Shown piece by piece: positions 28,394 through 36,595 of a stretch of DNA of 64,000 nucleotides (position 1 is the stretch's first letter; every line of letters starts with the position of its first letter). The stretch lies in assembly GCF_005503145.1 (NCBI RefSeq), contig NZ_SCNV01000004.1, positions 124,001 through 188,000 on the forward strand, written 5' to 3'. A model generated the notes under the pieces. That model made no database searches, was not told the DNA's origin, and saw only the letters and a program-made list of their open reading frames with translations. Source of the stretch: Burkholderia sp. 4M9327F10 (lineage in GTDB: Bacteria; Pseudomonadota; Gammaproteobacteria; Burkholderiales; Burkholderiaceae). The position numbers and the translations under genes are program-made.

Positions 28394-30034
28394 CTAGTGA
28401 ACCGCATCCTTTCTTGCCGCGACCACCCGATTCCGTCCTTCGCGCTTCGCCTCATACAAGGCGATGTCGGCCGCGTGGATCAGCCGGGTCGGGTCATCCA
28501 TGCCTCGGGCCGGAACCCGCGCCTCAACTCCTGCGCTGATCGTGACGACGCCAGCCGGGCTGCCCCGATGCTCGATTCCCAACTCGCGAATGGCGTGACG
28601 AACCGTTTCCGCCACCGCGACCGCATCCTCGATGCCTGTCTCCGGCAGCAGCACGGCAATCTCTTCGCCGCCGTAGCGGGCGACGAGGTCGCGCGGCCGG
28701 CGTGCGGCCAGGTCGCGGATCAGCCGGCTGATCGTGCTCAGGCACTCATCGCCGGCGGCATGTCCGTAAGTATCGTTGTATTGCTTGAAGCAGTCGACGT
28801 CGATCATGATCAGCGCCAGACCGCTTCCCTGACCCATAGCGTGGCTGAATTCGTCGTGCAAGGTGACGTCGAATTGCCGGCGGTTTGCCAGGCCCGTCAA
28901 GCCATCCTGCATTGCCAGCATTTCGAGGGTCCGGTTGAGCCTCTCGAGCGAATCGTGTGTCTTGATCAACTCCGCCTCGGTCCGGGTGCGCAGCTCGATT
29001 TGCCGAACCAGATGCCAGCCGGACAACGCCACGACGACGACCAGGCACAGCACGCCCGCCGAATGCCAGACGGTGTCGCGCCACCACTCGTGCAGGATCT
29101 CGTTCTTCGACAATGCCGCGGCGACGAAGACAGGGTAGTCCTGCAGATTGCGATAGCTGTTCAAGCGGGTGACGCCGTCCTGCGCGGATTTGATAAAGGC
29201 CGTGCCTACCGGGCCGAGTGCGACATAGTGCCGGTATAGCTCGGTTCCTTGCATGCTGGCGCCGACCAGTTTCGTATCGAACGGCCGCCGAACCAGCATG
29301 GTGCCGTTATTGAGGACGAGCGCGACCGCTCCGGCATTGCCGATCTGCAGCGTATCGTAGAACTGCCTGAAAAAGTCGATCTTGACGGTAGCCAGTACCA
29401 CGCCGCCGAAACTGCCGTCGCCGTTATCGATCCGTCGCGAAACCGGGATCACCCAGTTCCCGCTCGACCGGCTGATGATCGGTGCGCCAATATGCACCCG
29501 CGCGTCACGGTGCTGCTTATGAAAGATGAAGTATTCGCGATCCGCATTGTTGAAGCGGTTTAGCGGGGTGGAGGTGGTGTTGGCGAGCCAGTTGCCGTTT
29601 GCGTCGTAGACGAATAGCCCGTCGAGCTGCGGCAACTGCTGGCGACTCATCAACAGAATCCCGCGCAAGCGCTTCATGGCGGCGGGACTCGTTCCGTCCA
29701 CCTCTACGCGCTCGGCCAGAGCGAGCAGCGCCGTATCGGCTTCCTTGAAGGTATCGTCGGCCTGCTGCGCCATTGCGCGCGAGAGATTCGCGGTGGCAAC
29801 GTCCATCTCGCCAAGCTTGACCGCGCGGGCGTTCCAGCTTCGCCAGCCGTCGAGCACGAGTAGCGACAGACAGACGATCGTCACGAAAGCTATCGCGCGC
29901 CAGATGATGGGCGGTCGATTCGAACTCAAACGGGTCTCCGGGGACAGCTTCGCGGCGCTGCGCGAACATCGGCGTTTTGCAGGGAGAAGTGCGGAAATCG
30001 CCTGCGCATACACGGGATATCGGCAATGCGGCAC
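28394..30034 (-). CDS. Membrane diguanylate cyclase with periplasmic Cache sensor
   Basis: The 546-residue protein has a membrane helix at about residues 44-62, a periplasmic double-Cache-like domain to about 325, a second helix, and a C-terminal GGDEF domain. The active-site loop reads G-G-E-E-I at residues 455-459. An inhibitory-site motif R-P-R-D lies five residues before it, so product feedback is likely. It should make cyclic di-GMP from GTP in response to a periplasmic ligand. The start is a GTG; the first 40 residues are poorly supported and a later start is possible. Confidence 0.9.
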   Translation of the reverse strand: MPHCRYPVYAQAISALLPAKRRCSRSAAKLSPETRLSSNRPPIIWRAIAFVTIVCLSLLVLDGWRSWNARAVKLGEMDVATANLSRAMAQQADDTFKEADTALLALAERVEVDGTSPAAMKRLRGILLMSRQQLPQLDGLFVYDANGNWLANTTSTPLNRFNNADREYFIFHKQHRDARVHIGAPIISRSSGNWVIPVSRRIDNGDGSFGGVVLATVKIDFFRQFYDTLQIGNAGAVALVLNNGTMLVRRPFDTKLVGASMQGTELYRHYVALGPVGTAFIKSAQDGVTRLNSYRNLQDYPVFVAAALSKNEILHEWWRDTVWHSAGVLCLVVVVALSGWHLVRQIELRTRTEAELIKTHDSLERLNRTLEMLAMQDGLTGLANRRQFDVTLHDEFSHAMGQGSGLALIMIDVDCFKQYNDTYGHAAGDECLSTISRLIRDLAARRPRDLVARYGGEEIAVLLPETGIEDAVAVAETVRHAIRELGIEHRGSPAGVVTISAGVEARVPARGMDDPTRLIHAADIALYEAKREGRNRVVAARKDAVH

Positions 30035-30316
30035 GCATCTTGACGTCCGTTTCCTTGCAAGCCGCTTTCGCAGCCGGGACGAGCGGCCGTCGTTTACGCT
30101 ACTGGCGCTATAGTGCGCGCGTTTCGCGCGCCGTAGGAATTTGCATGCTTTCCGCTGTTGCCGGAATGCACCTTATGCGCGAGCGGCTAGACAGGTCGCG
30201 CGCCGGGACTCGGAAGGCGCGCAGGTGAGGATGGCGGCAAACGGGGCAAGCCTCGCCCGTTCCCGTGCGCCTATGAAATACTGTCAGTCATCTACCAGGT
30301 CAACCATCCTCTTCCC

Positions 30317-31057
30317 ATGTACTTTCAGCTCACTGGCACCCAGGTTCGGGTGCTGGGTTCGATGCACCTGTTTTCTGCTACCAGTCCGCGCATGCCCGAC
30401 TGGATATCGCAAGCGTTCGAGTGGGCGCAGACACTCGTGTTTGAATCGGATGCCCAGGCCATCTTGCCGTTCCTGAAGCGGGACGGCGGCGAGTCGATCG
30501 AGCATGCCTTGACGCCAGAGGTGTGGCGCCGGCTCGACGCGTCCTGGCCTTCCGCCGGCGCGCTGGCCCCGCTCGCCGAGCTGCGGCCCTGGGCTGTCAT
30601 GATGGCCGCACCGACTCTGTGCCAGCGGGTCGTGGAAGGCGTCGAGCCACGCTTGCTGAGAGAGTGCGCTGCGCAAGCAAAACCGTACCGGTTTCTGGAG
30701 ACTGCACAGGAGGTAGTCGCCTCGCTCGAATCGATTCCGTTGCCGACGATCTGCCGCGGGCTGGAAATGCTGCTCGCGGATCTAGGCGAGCCTCAACGCA
30801 CGCTCGACCGGATGCAGTCGGCCTGGCTGCAGCGCGATCTTCAGGCGGTCTATACGGTAGCGGCCGAATCGCCGATGTTCAGTCTGCCGGGGATGCGCAA
30901 CGCGATTCTCGATGCGCGCAATGCCGCATGGGCGCCGCGCGTTCGGCAAGCGCTCGATACGCCGACGCGCACCCTCGTGGTGGTTGGCGCGCTGCATTTG
31001 CATGGCGCAGGCAATCTGATCGAGCGGCTGCAGCACGCTGTGGAGCCGCTTCTTTAA
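30317..31057 (+). CDS. TraB/GumN-family protein
   Basis: This 246-residue protein has the family marks G-S-M-H-L near the start and V-V-G-A-L-H-L-H-G near the end, the two histidine-containing motifs of the TraB/GumN group, some members of which resemble metalloproteases. There is no signal peptide. Its function in this organism is unknown. It lies divergent to the diguanylate cyclase and 201 bases before an acetyltransferase gene on the same strand. Confidence 0.82.
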   Translation: MYFQLTGTQVRVLGSMHLFSATSPRMPDWISQAFEWAQTLVFESDAQAILPFLKRDGGESIEHALTPEVWRRLDASWPSAGALAPLAELRPWAVMMAAPTLCQRVVEGVEPRLLRECAAQAKPYRFLETAQEVVASLESIPLPTICRGLEMLLADLGEPQRTLDRMQSAWLQRDLQAVYTVAAESPMFSLPGMRNAILDARNAAWAPRVRQALDTPTRTLVVVGALHLHGAGNLIERLQHAVEPLL

Positions 31058-31121
31058 GCTGGGTGGTGAGGGCTGTCGAGTTCGCTGCGCGGTTAAACGT
31101 AAGCGCCGATATCTTGTCTAT

Positions 31122-31149
31122 TGCGACTGCGACTGCGACTGCGACTGCG
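31122..31149 (+). repeat. Hexanucleotide TGCGAC tandem repeat
   Basis: Four complete TGCGAC units plus a partial unit lie 110-137 bases upstream of the acetyltransferase start. Such short repeats can change copy number by replication slippage. No promoter was identified that the repeat would clearly alter. Confidence 0.85.
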
Positions 31150-31258
31150 CCGGAACAGCCGCATCGCTGGCCCGGCGCGCTATGCTCGCGCGCGGCATTC
31201 GCGGCATAATTCAGCAACCGCCGCCCGCCTGGGCGCTTCTCTATTGACGTGTTTTCTC

Positions 31259-31753
31259 ATGAACCAGCCGCAGCCGTCCACAAACCCGCAAGTGCCGTCT
31301 TTTGACTGGCGCTGGAAATTCTTCGATGACCTGACCACCACCGAGGTCTATGCGATGCTCGCCGCACGCAACGAGGTATTCGTGGTCGAGCAGAATTGCG
31401 TGTACGGCGATATCGACGGCCTCGATACAGAGGCGTGGCATCTGTTCGCGTTCGGCCCCGGCGAGGGCCAGCCAAAGCTGGCAGGTTACCTGCGCGTGCT
31501 GCTGCCTGACGGCGCCGATCCCGACATCCGCATTGGCCGCGTGCTGACGACCGCGCCTTTTCGCGGCATGGGACTCGGCAACAAGATGCTGGAACGCGCG
31601 GTGGCGCATATCGCCGGGCAGTGGCCGGGCGTACCGATACGCCTGCATGCCCAGGCGCATCTGCAAGGCTTCTATGGCGCGTTTGGCTTCTTGCCGATTT
31701 CGGACGTCCACGATGAAGACGGCATTCCGCATGTCTGGATGCGCGCGGCCTGA
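31259..31753 (+). CDS. GNAT-family N-acetyltransferase, ElaA-like
   Basis: This 164-residue protein matches the ElaA type of GNAT proteins: E-V-Y-A-M-L-A-A-R-N-E-V-F-V-V-E-Q-N-C near residues 28-46, then R-V-L-T-T-A-P-F-R-G-M-G-L-G with the acetyl-CoA loop, and H-A-Q-A-H-L-Q-G-F-Y-G-A-F-G-F. The substrate is not known. The ATG at 31259 is the first that fits the family. Its 3' end overlaps the convergent CtaG-like gene by 82 bases. Confidence 0.88.
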   Translation: MNQPQPSTNPQVPSFDWRWKFFDDLTTTEVYAMLAARNEVFVVEQNCVYGDIDGLDTEAWHLFAFGPGEGQPKLAGYLRVLLPDGADPDIRIGRVLTTAPFRGMGLGNKMLERAVAHIAGQWPGVPIRLHAQAHLQGFYGAFGFLPISDVHDEDGIPHVWMRAA

Positions 31754-32577
31754 GTCCGCTTGTCACGCAACCGCCCGCGCGCGGAAAGCCGCATCCAGTG
31801 GCGCAAGGCGATCAGCGCGCCGATCACGCTCATCATCGAACCCGGAATCCATAGCAGCAAGCCGCCAATCTGCTGGTCGCGCATGGGGCTCAGCCAGGTG
31901 AACGCGCGTCCGCAGATCGAATAGATCGGATACAACTCGTGCGGCGTAAAGAAGATATAGGCGCCGAGTACGATCTGCGGGGGGATTGCCGCGATCACGA
32001 TCAACACACGGCGCCCTGGCGAGAGCCTTGCCGGCGGTGCCGGGCGCGAATCGAGCACGAGCCACCAGAACATCAGGCCGTCGAGCACCATGCTCCAGTT
32101 CATCACGCGATACAGCCGCGAGTCGAGCATGGCGACAAAATGAACCGGCGAGAGCAGCCAGAAATAGATCAGGCCGACGAACAGGCCAACTGCCACCACC
32201 GGATGCAGCAGCACGTCCAGCAGCTTGCGCACAGGCGCTGCCTGTAAGGCCGGCCGCACGAAGCGCTGCCGCCACGCGAACGGCAGGCCCGCGCGCAGCG
32301 CCGCGCCCGGATACGACAGCGCGATGAAGAACGGCCCGAGGTGATGCAGCACCAGATGCTGCGCACGGTGCATGAAAAACTCATGCTCGAAAAAGTAGTC
32401 GAGCCTCGTGTGCAATGCGACATACAGCGCGCCCAGCCCGAACCAGAAGGAAAGCTTGCGCCGCAGCGATACCTTTGCCTTGCGCGCACCGCGCACAAAG
32501 AGGATCGCCGTGACCAGCATGGCGATCACGACGCTCGGCGAGGGCTCCCAAGGGTCGAGCCAGTCAAGCAGGTTCAT
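31672..32577 (-). CDS. Cytochrome c oxidase assembly protein, Caa3 CtaG-like
   Basis: This 301-residue membrane protein has six or seven hydrophobic helices. It carries the histidine-rich F-F-M-H-R-A-Q-H-L-V-L-H-H-L-G-P-F region typical of the Caa3-type CtaG family, thought to help deliver copper to cytochrome oxidase. The last 40 or so residues are polar, and their coding DNA overlaps the end of the acetyltransferase gene. It lies downstream of PCu(A)C and SCO genes on the same strand, so the three form a copper-delivery cluster. Confidence 0.85.
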   Translation of the reverse strand: MNLLDWLDPWEPSPSVVIAMLVTAILFVRGARKAKVSLRRKLSFWFGLGALYVALHTRLDYFFEHEFFMHRAQHLVLHHLGPFFIALSYPGAALRAGLPFAWRQRFVRPALQAAPVRKLLDVLLHPVVAVGLFVGLIYFWLLSPVHFVAMLDSRLYRVMNWSMVLDGLMFWWLVLDSRPAPPARLSPGRRVLIVIAAIPPQIVLGAYIFFTPHELYPIYSICGRAFTWLSPMRDQQIGGLLLWIPGSMMSVIGALIALRHWMRLSARGRLRDKRTQAARIQTCGMPSSSWTSEIGKKPNAP

Positions 32578-32586
32578 CGGGCGGCG

Positions 32587-33048
32587 TCAGTTGGCCTGCG
32601 CGGGCGATTTGACGGCGAACGGCGTGTCCAGCGTTTCGCCGTCCGAGAACTGCAGCTTCAGATGCACGGTGTCGCCGGGCGCAACCTTGTGCTGTGCGTG
32701 CTCCAGCATGATGTGATAGCCGCCCGGCGCGATCGCGACCTGGCCGTGCGCGGGCACCGTCAGCTTGTCGACCATCACCATCTTCTGCGTCGAGCCGTTC
32801 GACACCGTCTGGTGCAGCATCGCGCCCTGGTAGTCGTCGCTCGAAATGTCGGTGAGGTCGATCGGCTTGTCGCTCGCGTTGACGAGCGTGACGTAGCCGG
32901 CGGCGGGCAGGTTGTTCGGCAGCCAGCGGACCCACGCGTTCTGGGCGCTGATGGCCGCTGTGCCGGCCGCCTGGGCGGTGGCGGCGAGGCCGAAGGAGAG
33001 GGTGAGCGCGCAGCCCAGCGTAGCGAGCGTTTTGGTTTTGAGGTTCAT
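32587..33048 (-). CDS. Periplasmic copper chaperone PCu(A)C
   Basis: The 153-residue product has a signal peptide ending at A-T-A-Q-A-A. Its mature part carries the family's copper ligands: M-L-H-Q-T, the methionine in K-M-V-M-V, and the late H-I-M motif in G-G-Y-H-I-M-L. PCu(A)C passes Cu(I) to the Cu(A) site of cytochrome oxidase, often together with SCO. It lies nine bases before the CtaG-like gene and downstream of the SCO gene. Confidence 0.93.
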   Translation of the reverse strand: MNLKTKTLATLGCALTLSFGLAATAQAAGTAAISAQNAWVRWLPNNLPAAGYVTLVNASDKPIDLTDISSDDYQGAMLHQTVSNGSTQKMVMVDKLTVPAHGQVAIAPGGYHIMLEHAQHKVAPGDTVHLKLQFSDGETLDTPFAVKSPAQAN

Positions 33049-33129
33049 GAATGCAAGGTCATGGAGGGCAGGGAAGAGGGGAAACTGGCAAGAAAACTGG
33101 CAAAAAGCGCAGCCCGAAGGCGCGAAACG

Positions 33130-33750
33130 TCAGGATTGGTCGTTCATGATACGGCGCAGATCGGCGGCAATGACGTCGGGCGAATCGTGGTCGGTGGCGA
33201 GCAGGCGCGCGTGGCCTTGCGCATCGAATACGTAGACGGCCGAGCTGTGTGTCACCTCGTAGTTGCCGTTCGGGTCGCGCTTCTCCATCTGATAGGCGAC
33301 GCGATAGTGGCGCGCGAGCGTCTCGATCTGCCGGTCGCTGCCGGTCAGCCCGACCGCATGCTCGGCGTCGAACGCGCCTACGTAATCGTGCAGTGCCTTG
33401 GGTGTGTCGCGTGCCGGGTCGACCGTAATGAACAGGATGCGCACCTTTTGCGCCTGCGGGCCGAGCTTGGCGAGCACCTGCATCAGGCGCGCCATGGTCT
33501 CGGGGCAGACATCCGGGCAGTGCGTGTAGCCAAAGTAGACGAGCGCGGTGTCGCCCTTGAACGACTCGCCGGTGAGCGGCTTGCCGTCATCGCCGGTGAG
33601 CGAGAAGTCGAGATCGGGCAGATGGCCGGTCACGTTCGTCAGGTGCCACGGTTCTTCGTTGTGCGTACACCCGGCGAGCAGGCCCAGCGCCAGCGCGGTG
33701 GAGAGCGCGAATAATCGCGGCAGCGCGGCCTGTTGCAGACGCTGCGCCAT
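33130..33750 (-). CDS. SCO1/SenC family copper-binding lipoprotein
   Basis: SCO proteins reduce or metallate the Cu(A) site of cytochrome c oxidase. The product has a lipoprotein signal ending L-L-A-G-C, a thioredoxin-like fold with the copper motif C-P-D-V-C-P, and a later conserved histidine in E-V-T-H-S-S-A-V-Y-V. With ATG at 33750 the signal peptide is a normal 27 residues and GGAG lies upstream; an in-frame ATG at 33831 would add a 27-residue leader. It heads the copper cluster with PCu(A)C and CtaG. Confidence 0.93.
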   Translation of the reverse strand: MAQRLQQAALPRLFALSTALALGLLAGCTHNEEPWHLTNVTGHLPDLDFSLTGDDGKPLTGESFKGDTALVYFGYTHCPDVCPETMARLMQVLAKLGPQAQKVRILFITVDPARDTPKALHDYVGAFDAEHAVGLTGSDRQIETLARHYRVAYQMEKRDPNGNYEVTHSSAVYVFDAQGHARLLATDHDSPDVIAADLRRIMNDQS

Positions 33751-34185
33751 GCGTTTTGGGCTCCGCGCGCCGGGCGGCGTGCTATCCGGTTGCACCCTTT
33801 GACGTGAAATTCTGGGGAACAAAGCAGACATCCATGACTCGATTTAAGAGGGCGTGTGGGCGACGGCGCGAGCACCGCATGCTGGCTGGCAATGGCGCTT
33901 GCCGGCCCGCGCGCGAACCCGTCAGTGTGGCTGGGACTGTATCGCAAATTGCCGCGCACCGTCATATGCCACCCCTGAAGGCCGGCATGACAGGGCAATT
34001 TGACGCATGGCTGTAAGCGCGGTCCTAAACCCTATCGTGTGGATTTTGAACGGAATTTTTGTGCGGCGCGGGCGGCTTCCCATGCTGGCGTTGCACTCAG
34101 GCTTACTTTCCCGAAAAATAGCGGGATGCGCGGTAAGATGCGCACACTTTTGCGGCTGCGAGCGGCTGAAAGGCAAGATAAACCG
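33751..34185. other. Divergent spacer between SCO and otsB
   Basis: This 435-base stretch separates the minus-strand copper cluster from plus-strand otsB. Reading frames run through it in both directions as 5' extensions of the two genes but lack family sequence. A TAAGAT near 34133-34138, about 50 bases before the otsB ATG, is a weak -10 candidate. Nothing else was recognised. Confidence 0.5.
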
Positions 34186-34935
34186 ATGCAAGCACTTCCG
34201 GCTGTTCTGTCTCCCAGTGAGACGGCATTTTTCTTCGATTTCGACGGCACGCTCGTCGAGCTGGCTCCCACACCAGACGGCGTGCTGGTGCAACCCGAGG
34301 TCATCACGCTGTTGACCGAGCTGCGCCGCCTGACCAATGGGGCGGTGGCGATCGTTTCGGGCCGCGGCATCGACAGTATCGACGCCTTCCTCGGCATGCC
34401 CGATCTGCCCATCGCCGGACTGCACGGCGCGGAGCGGCGCGATGCGAACGGCGATACGCAACGGATCGGCTTTCATGACGAGCGCCTGTTGCGCATGGAG
34501 CAGGTGCTGGCCCAGGTGGTCAACGCAAACGCAGGCATGCTGCTCGAAATCAAGGGCGCGGCGCTGGCGCTGCACTACCGCAACGCCCCGGACCGCGAGC
34601 CGGTGGCACGGACCGTCACGGAGCGGCTGGTGGCCGACTATCCCGGCGCGTATGTGCTGCAGCCCGGCAAGATGGTCTACGAGATCAAACCGAAAGATGT
34701 CGACAAGGGGCGCGCCGTGCGGGCCTTTCTGGACGAACCGCCGTTCACCGGACGCCGGCCGGTGTTCGCCGGCGACGACCTGACCGACGAGAAGGGCTTC
34801 GCGGTCGTCAACGAGCGCGGTGGCGTGTCGATCAAGGTCGGCCCCGGCGATACCATTGCGCGCTCGCGGCTCGAATCGGTCGGCGCCTTGCTTGCATGGC
34901 TCGACGGCATCGTCAGCGCGGCGCGCGGCGCATGA
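34186..34935 (+). CDS. otsB: Trehalose-6-phosphate phosphatase
   Basis: OtsB dephosphorylates trehalose 6-phosphate to trehalose. The 249-residue HAD-family protein shows the nucleophile motif D18-F-D20-G-T near the start, I-V-S-G-R in motif II, and F-A-G-D-D-L-T-D-E in motif IV. AGGCAAG precedes the ATG at 34186, which fixes the start; an upstream reading to 34000 lacks family sequence. otsA follows, giving both steps of trehalose synthesis from UDP-glucose and glucose 6-phosphate. Confidence 0.96.
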   Translation: MQALPAVLSPSETAFFFDFDGTLVELAPTPDGVLVQPEVITLLTELRRLTNGAVAIVSGRGIDSIDAFLGMPDLPIAGLHGAERRDANGDTQRIGFHDERLLRMEQVLAQVVNANAGMLLEIKGAALALHYRNAPDREPVARTVTERLVADYPGAYVLQPGKMVYEIKPKDVDKGRAVRAFLDEPPFTGRRPVFAGDDLTDEKGFAVVNERGGVSIKVGPGDTIARSRLESVGALLAWLDGIVSAARGA

Positions 34936-34990
34936 TGCGCGCCGCATCCCGCTTTATTCCGATTGTTCTTTTGGACGGAAACCGCGCTTC

Positions 34991-36430
34991 ATGAGCCGAC
35001 TGATTATCGTATCGAACCGGGTCGCGCCGATCTCGGAAGGGGGCCCGGCGGCAGGCGGTCTGGCAGTCGGCGTCTACGATGCGCTGAAGGAAACCGGTGG
35101 CATGTGGTTCGGCTGGAGCGGCGAGGTGCTCGCTTCCGGGCAGCCGCAGATCAGCGTGGAGGAGCGCGGCCCGGTGACGTTCGCGACCATCCCTCTGATG
35201 CGGCGCGACTACGACCAGTACTACCGCGGCTTTTCGAACGCCACCTTGTGGCCCGCGTTCCACTACCGCGCGGACCTGCTGCAATACGACCGGCATGACT
35301 TCGGCGGCTATTGCCGCGTCAATACCTGGCTGGCCCAGCAGCTCGTGCCCTTGCTACGCGATGACGACGTGATCTGGGTGCACGACTATCACCTGATCCC
35401 GTTCGCGCAAGCCTTGCGCGCGGCCGGGGTGAAGAACCGTATCGGCTTCTTTCTGCATATTCCGTTTCCGGCCTCGCAGGTGCTGCTGGCGGTGCCGCCG
35501 CATCGCGAACTGGTCGAAGCATTGTGCTCGTTCGACCTGCTCGGCTTTCAGACCGCGCCTGATCTGCGGGCGTTTTGCGACTACATCGTCAACGAAGCGA
35601 ACGGCACGGTCGAGGCGCCCGCTGAAGGGCCGACGCTGGTGCGGGCGTTTGGCCGTACCTTGAAGGCGGCGGCATATCCGATCGGCGTCTATCCGGATGA
35701 GATCGCCGAACTCGCCAAAGCGGGCGAGCGCGGCAAGCCGGTGCGCACGATGAAGGCCACGCTGCATTCGCGCAAGCTGATCATGAGCGTCGACCGGCTC
35801 GACTATTCGAAGGGGCTGGTGGAACGGTTCCGGGCCTTCGAGCGGCTGCTCGAACACGCGCCCGCACAGCGCAACAAGGTGTCGTTCCTGCAGATCGCGC
35901 CGCCAACGCGCGCCGACCTGAATGCCTATCAGGACATCCGTCTGCAGCTCGAAGGCGAGTCGGGGCGCATCAACGGCCGGTTTGCCGAACTCGACTGGGC
36001 GCCGATTCTCTACATCCACCGTCAATACGAGCGGCCGGTGCTGGCGGCGCTGTTTCGCACGGCGCACGTCGGCTTCGTCACGCCGTTGCGCGACGGCATG
36101 AACCTGGTTGCCAAGGAGTACGTGTCGGCGCAGGACCCCGAAGATCCGGGCGTGCTGGTGCTGTCGCGCTTCGCGGGCGCGGCACAGGAGCTGGACGGTG
36201 CGCTGATCGTCAACCCGGTGGATATCGACGGCATGGCCGAGGCGTTGGCGCAGGGCCTGTCGATGCCGCTCGCCGAGCGTCAGTCACGCTACCGGGACAT
36301 GATGGCGCGGCTGCGCGAGAACAATGTGTCGGTGTGGCGCGATAACTTCATGCGCGATCTGCAGGCGGCGGGTGCGCTTACCCAGGGTGGCGGCGCGACG
36401 CTCGCGGCCAGTGAGCCGCTGGCGGGCTGA
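34991..36430 (+). CDS. otsA: Trehalose-6-phosphate synthase
   Basis: OtsA, a family 20 glycosyltransferase, joins UDP-glucose and glucose 6-phosphate. The 479-residue product begins M-S-R-L-I-I-V-S-N-R-V-A and has W-V-H-D-Y-H-L-I-P, the arginine-lysine site S-V-D-R-L-D-Y-S-K-G-L, and P-L-R-D-G-M-N-L-V-A-K-E-Y near the C-terminal end. The ATG at 34991 gives the usual length. It lies 55 bases after otsB. Trehalose would serve osmotic and desiccation tolerance. Confidence 0.97.
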   Translation: MSRLIIVSNRVAPISEGGPAAGGLAVGVYDALKETGGMWFGWSGEVLASGQPQISVEERGPVTFATIPLMRRDYDQYYRGFSNATLWPAFHYRADLLQYDRHDFGGYCRVNTWLAQQLVPLLRDDDVIWVHDYHLIPFAQALRAAGVKNRIGFFLHIPFPASQVLLAVPPHRELVEALCSFDLLGFQTAPDLRAFCDYIVNEANGTVEAPAEGPTLVRAFGRTLKAAAYPIGVYPDEIAELAKAGERGKPVRTMKATLHSRKLIMSVDRLDYSKGLVERFRAFERLLEHAPAQRNKVSFLQIAPPTRADLNAYQDIRLQLEGESGRINGRFAELDWAPILYIHRQYERPVLAALFRTAHVGFVTPLRDGMNLVAKEYVSAQDPEDPGVLVLSRFAGAAQELDGALIVNPVDIDGMAEALAQGLSMPLAERQSRYRDMMARLRENNVSVWRDNFMRDLQAAGALTQGGGATLAASEPLAG

Positions 36431-36595
36431 GGGCGCAAGCGCTTCAGCCTGAGGTGGCTGGGTTCACCCGCGGCACGTAACCGTAAAAGCATGTAGCCGC
36501 AAAAGCGAAAAAGCCGCTTCATTGAAGCTGGCGCTCGCGGCGCACTGTACGGCTCACTGCTCACGGTGGCCTCAAGGGAGGGGCCACCCTCAGCG

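Noticed and set aside
36565..36588. GGTGGCC/GGCCACC hairpin after the first ABC exporter considered as a terminator.
   Set aside because: No T-run follows on the minus strand, so intrinsic termination is not supported.
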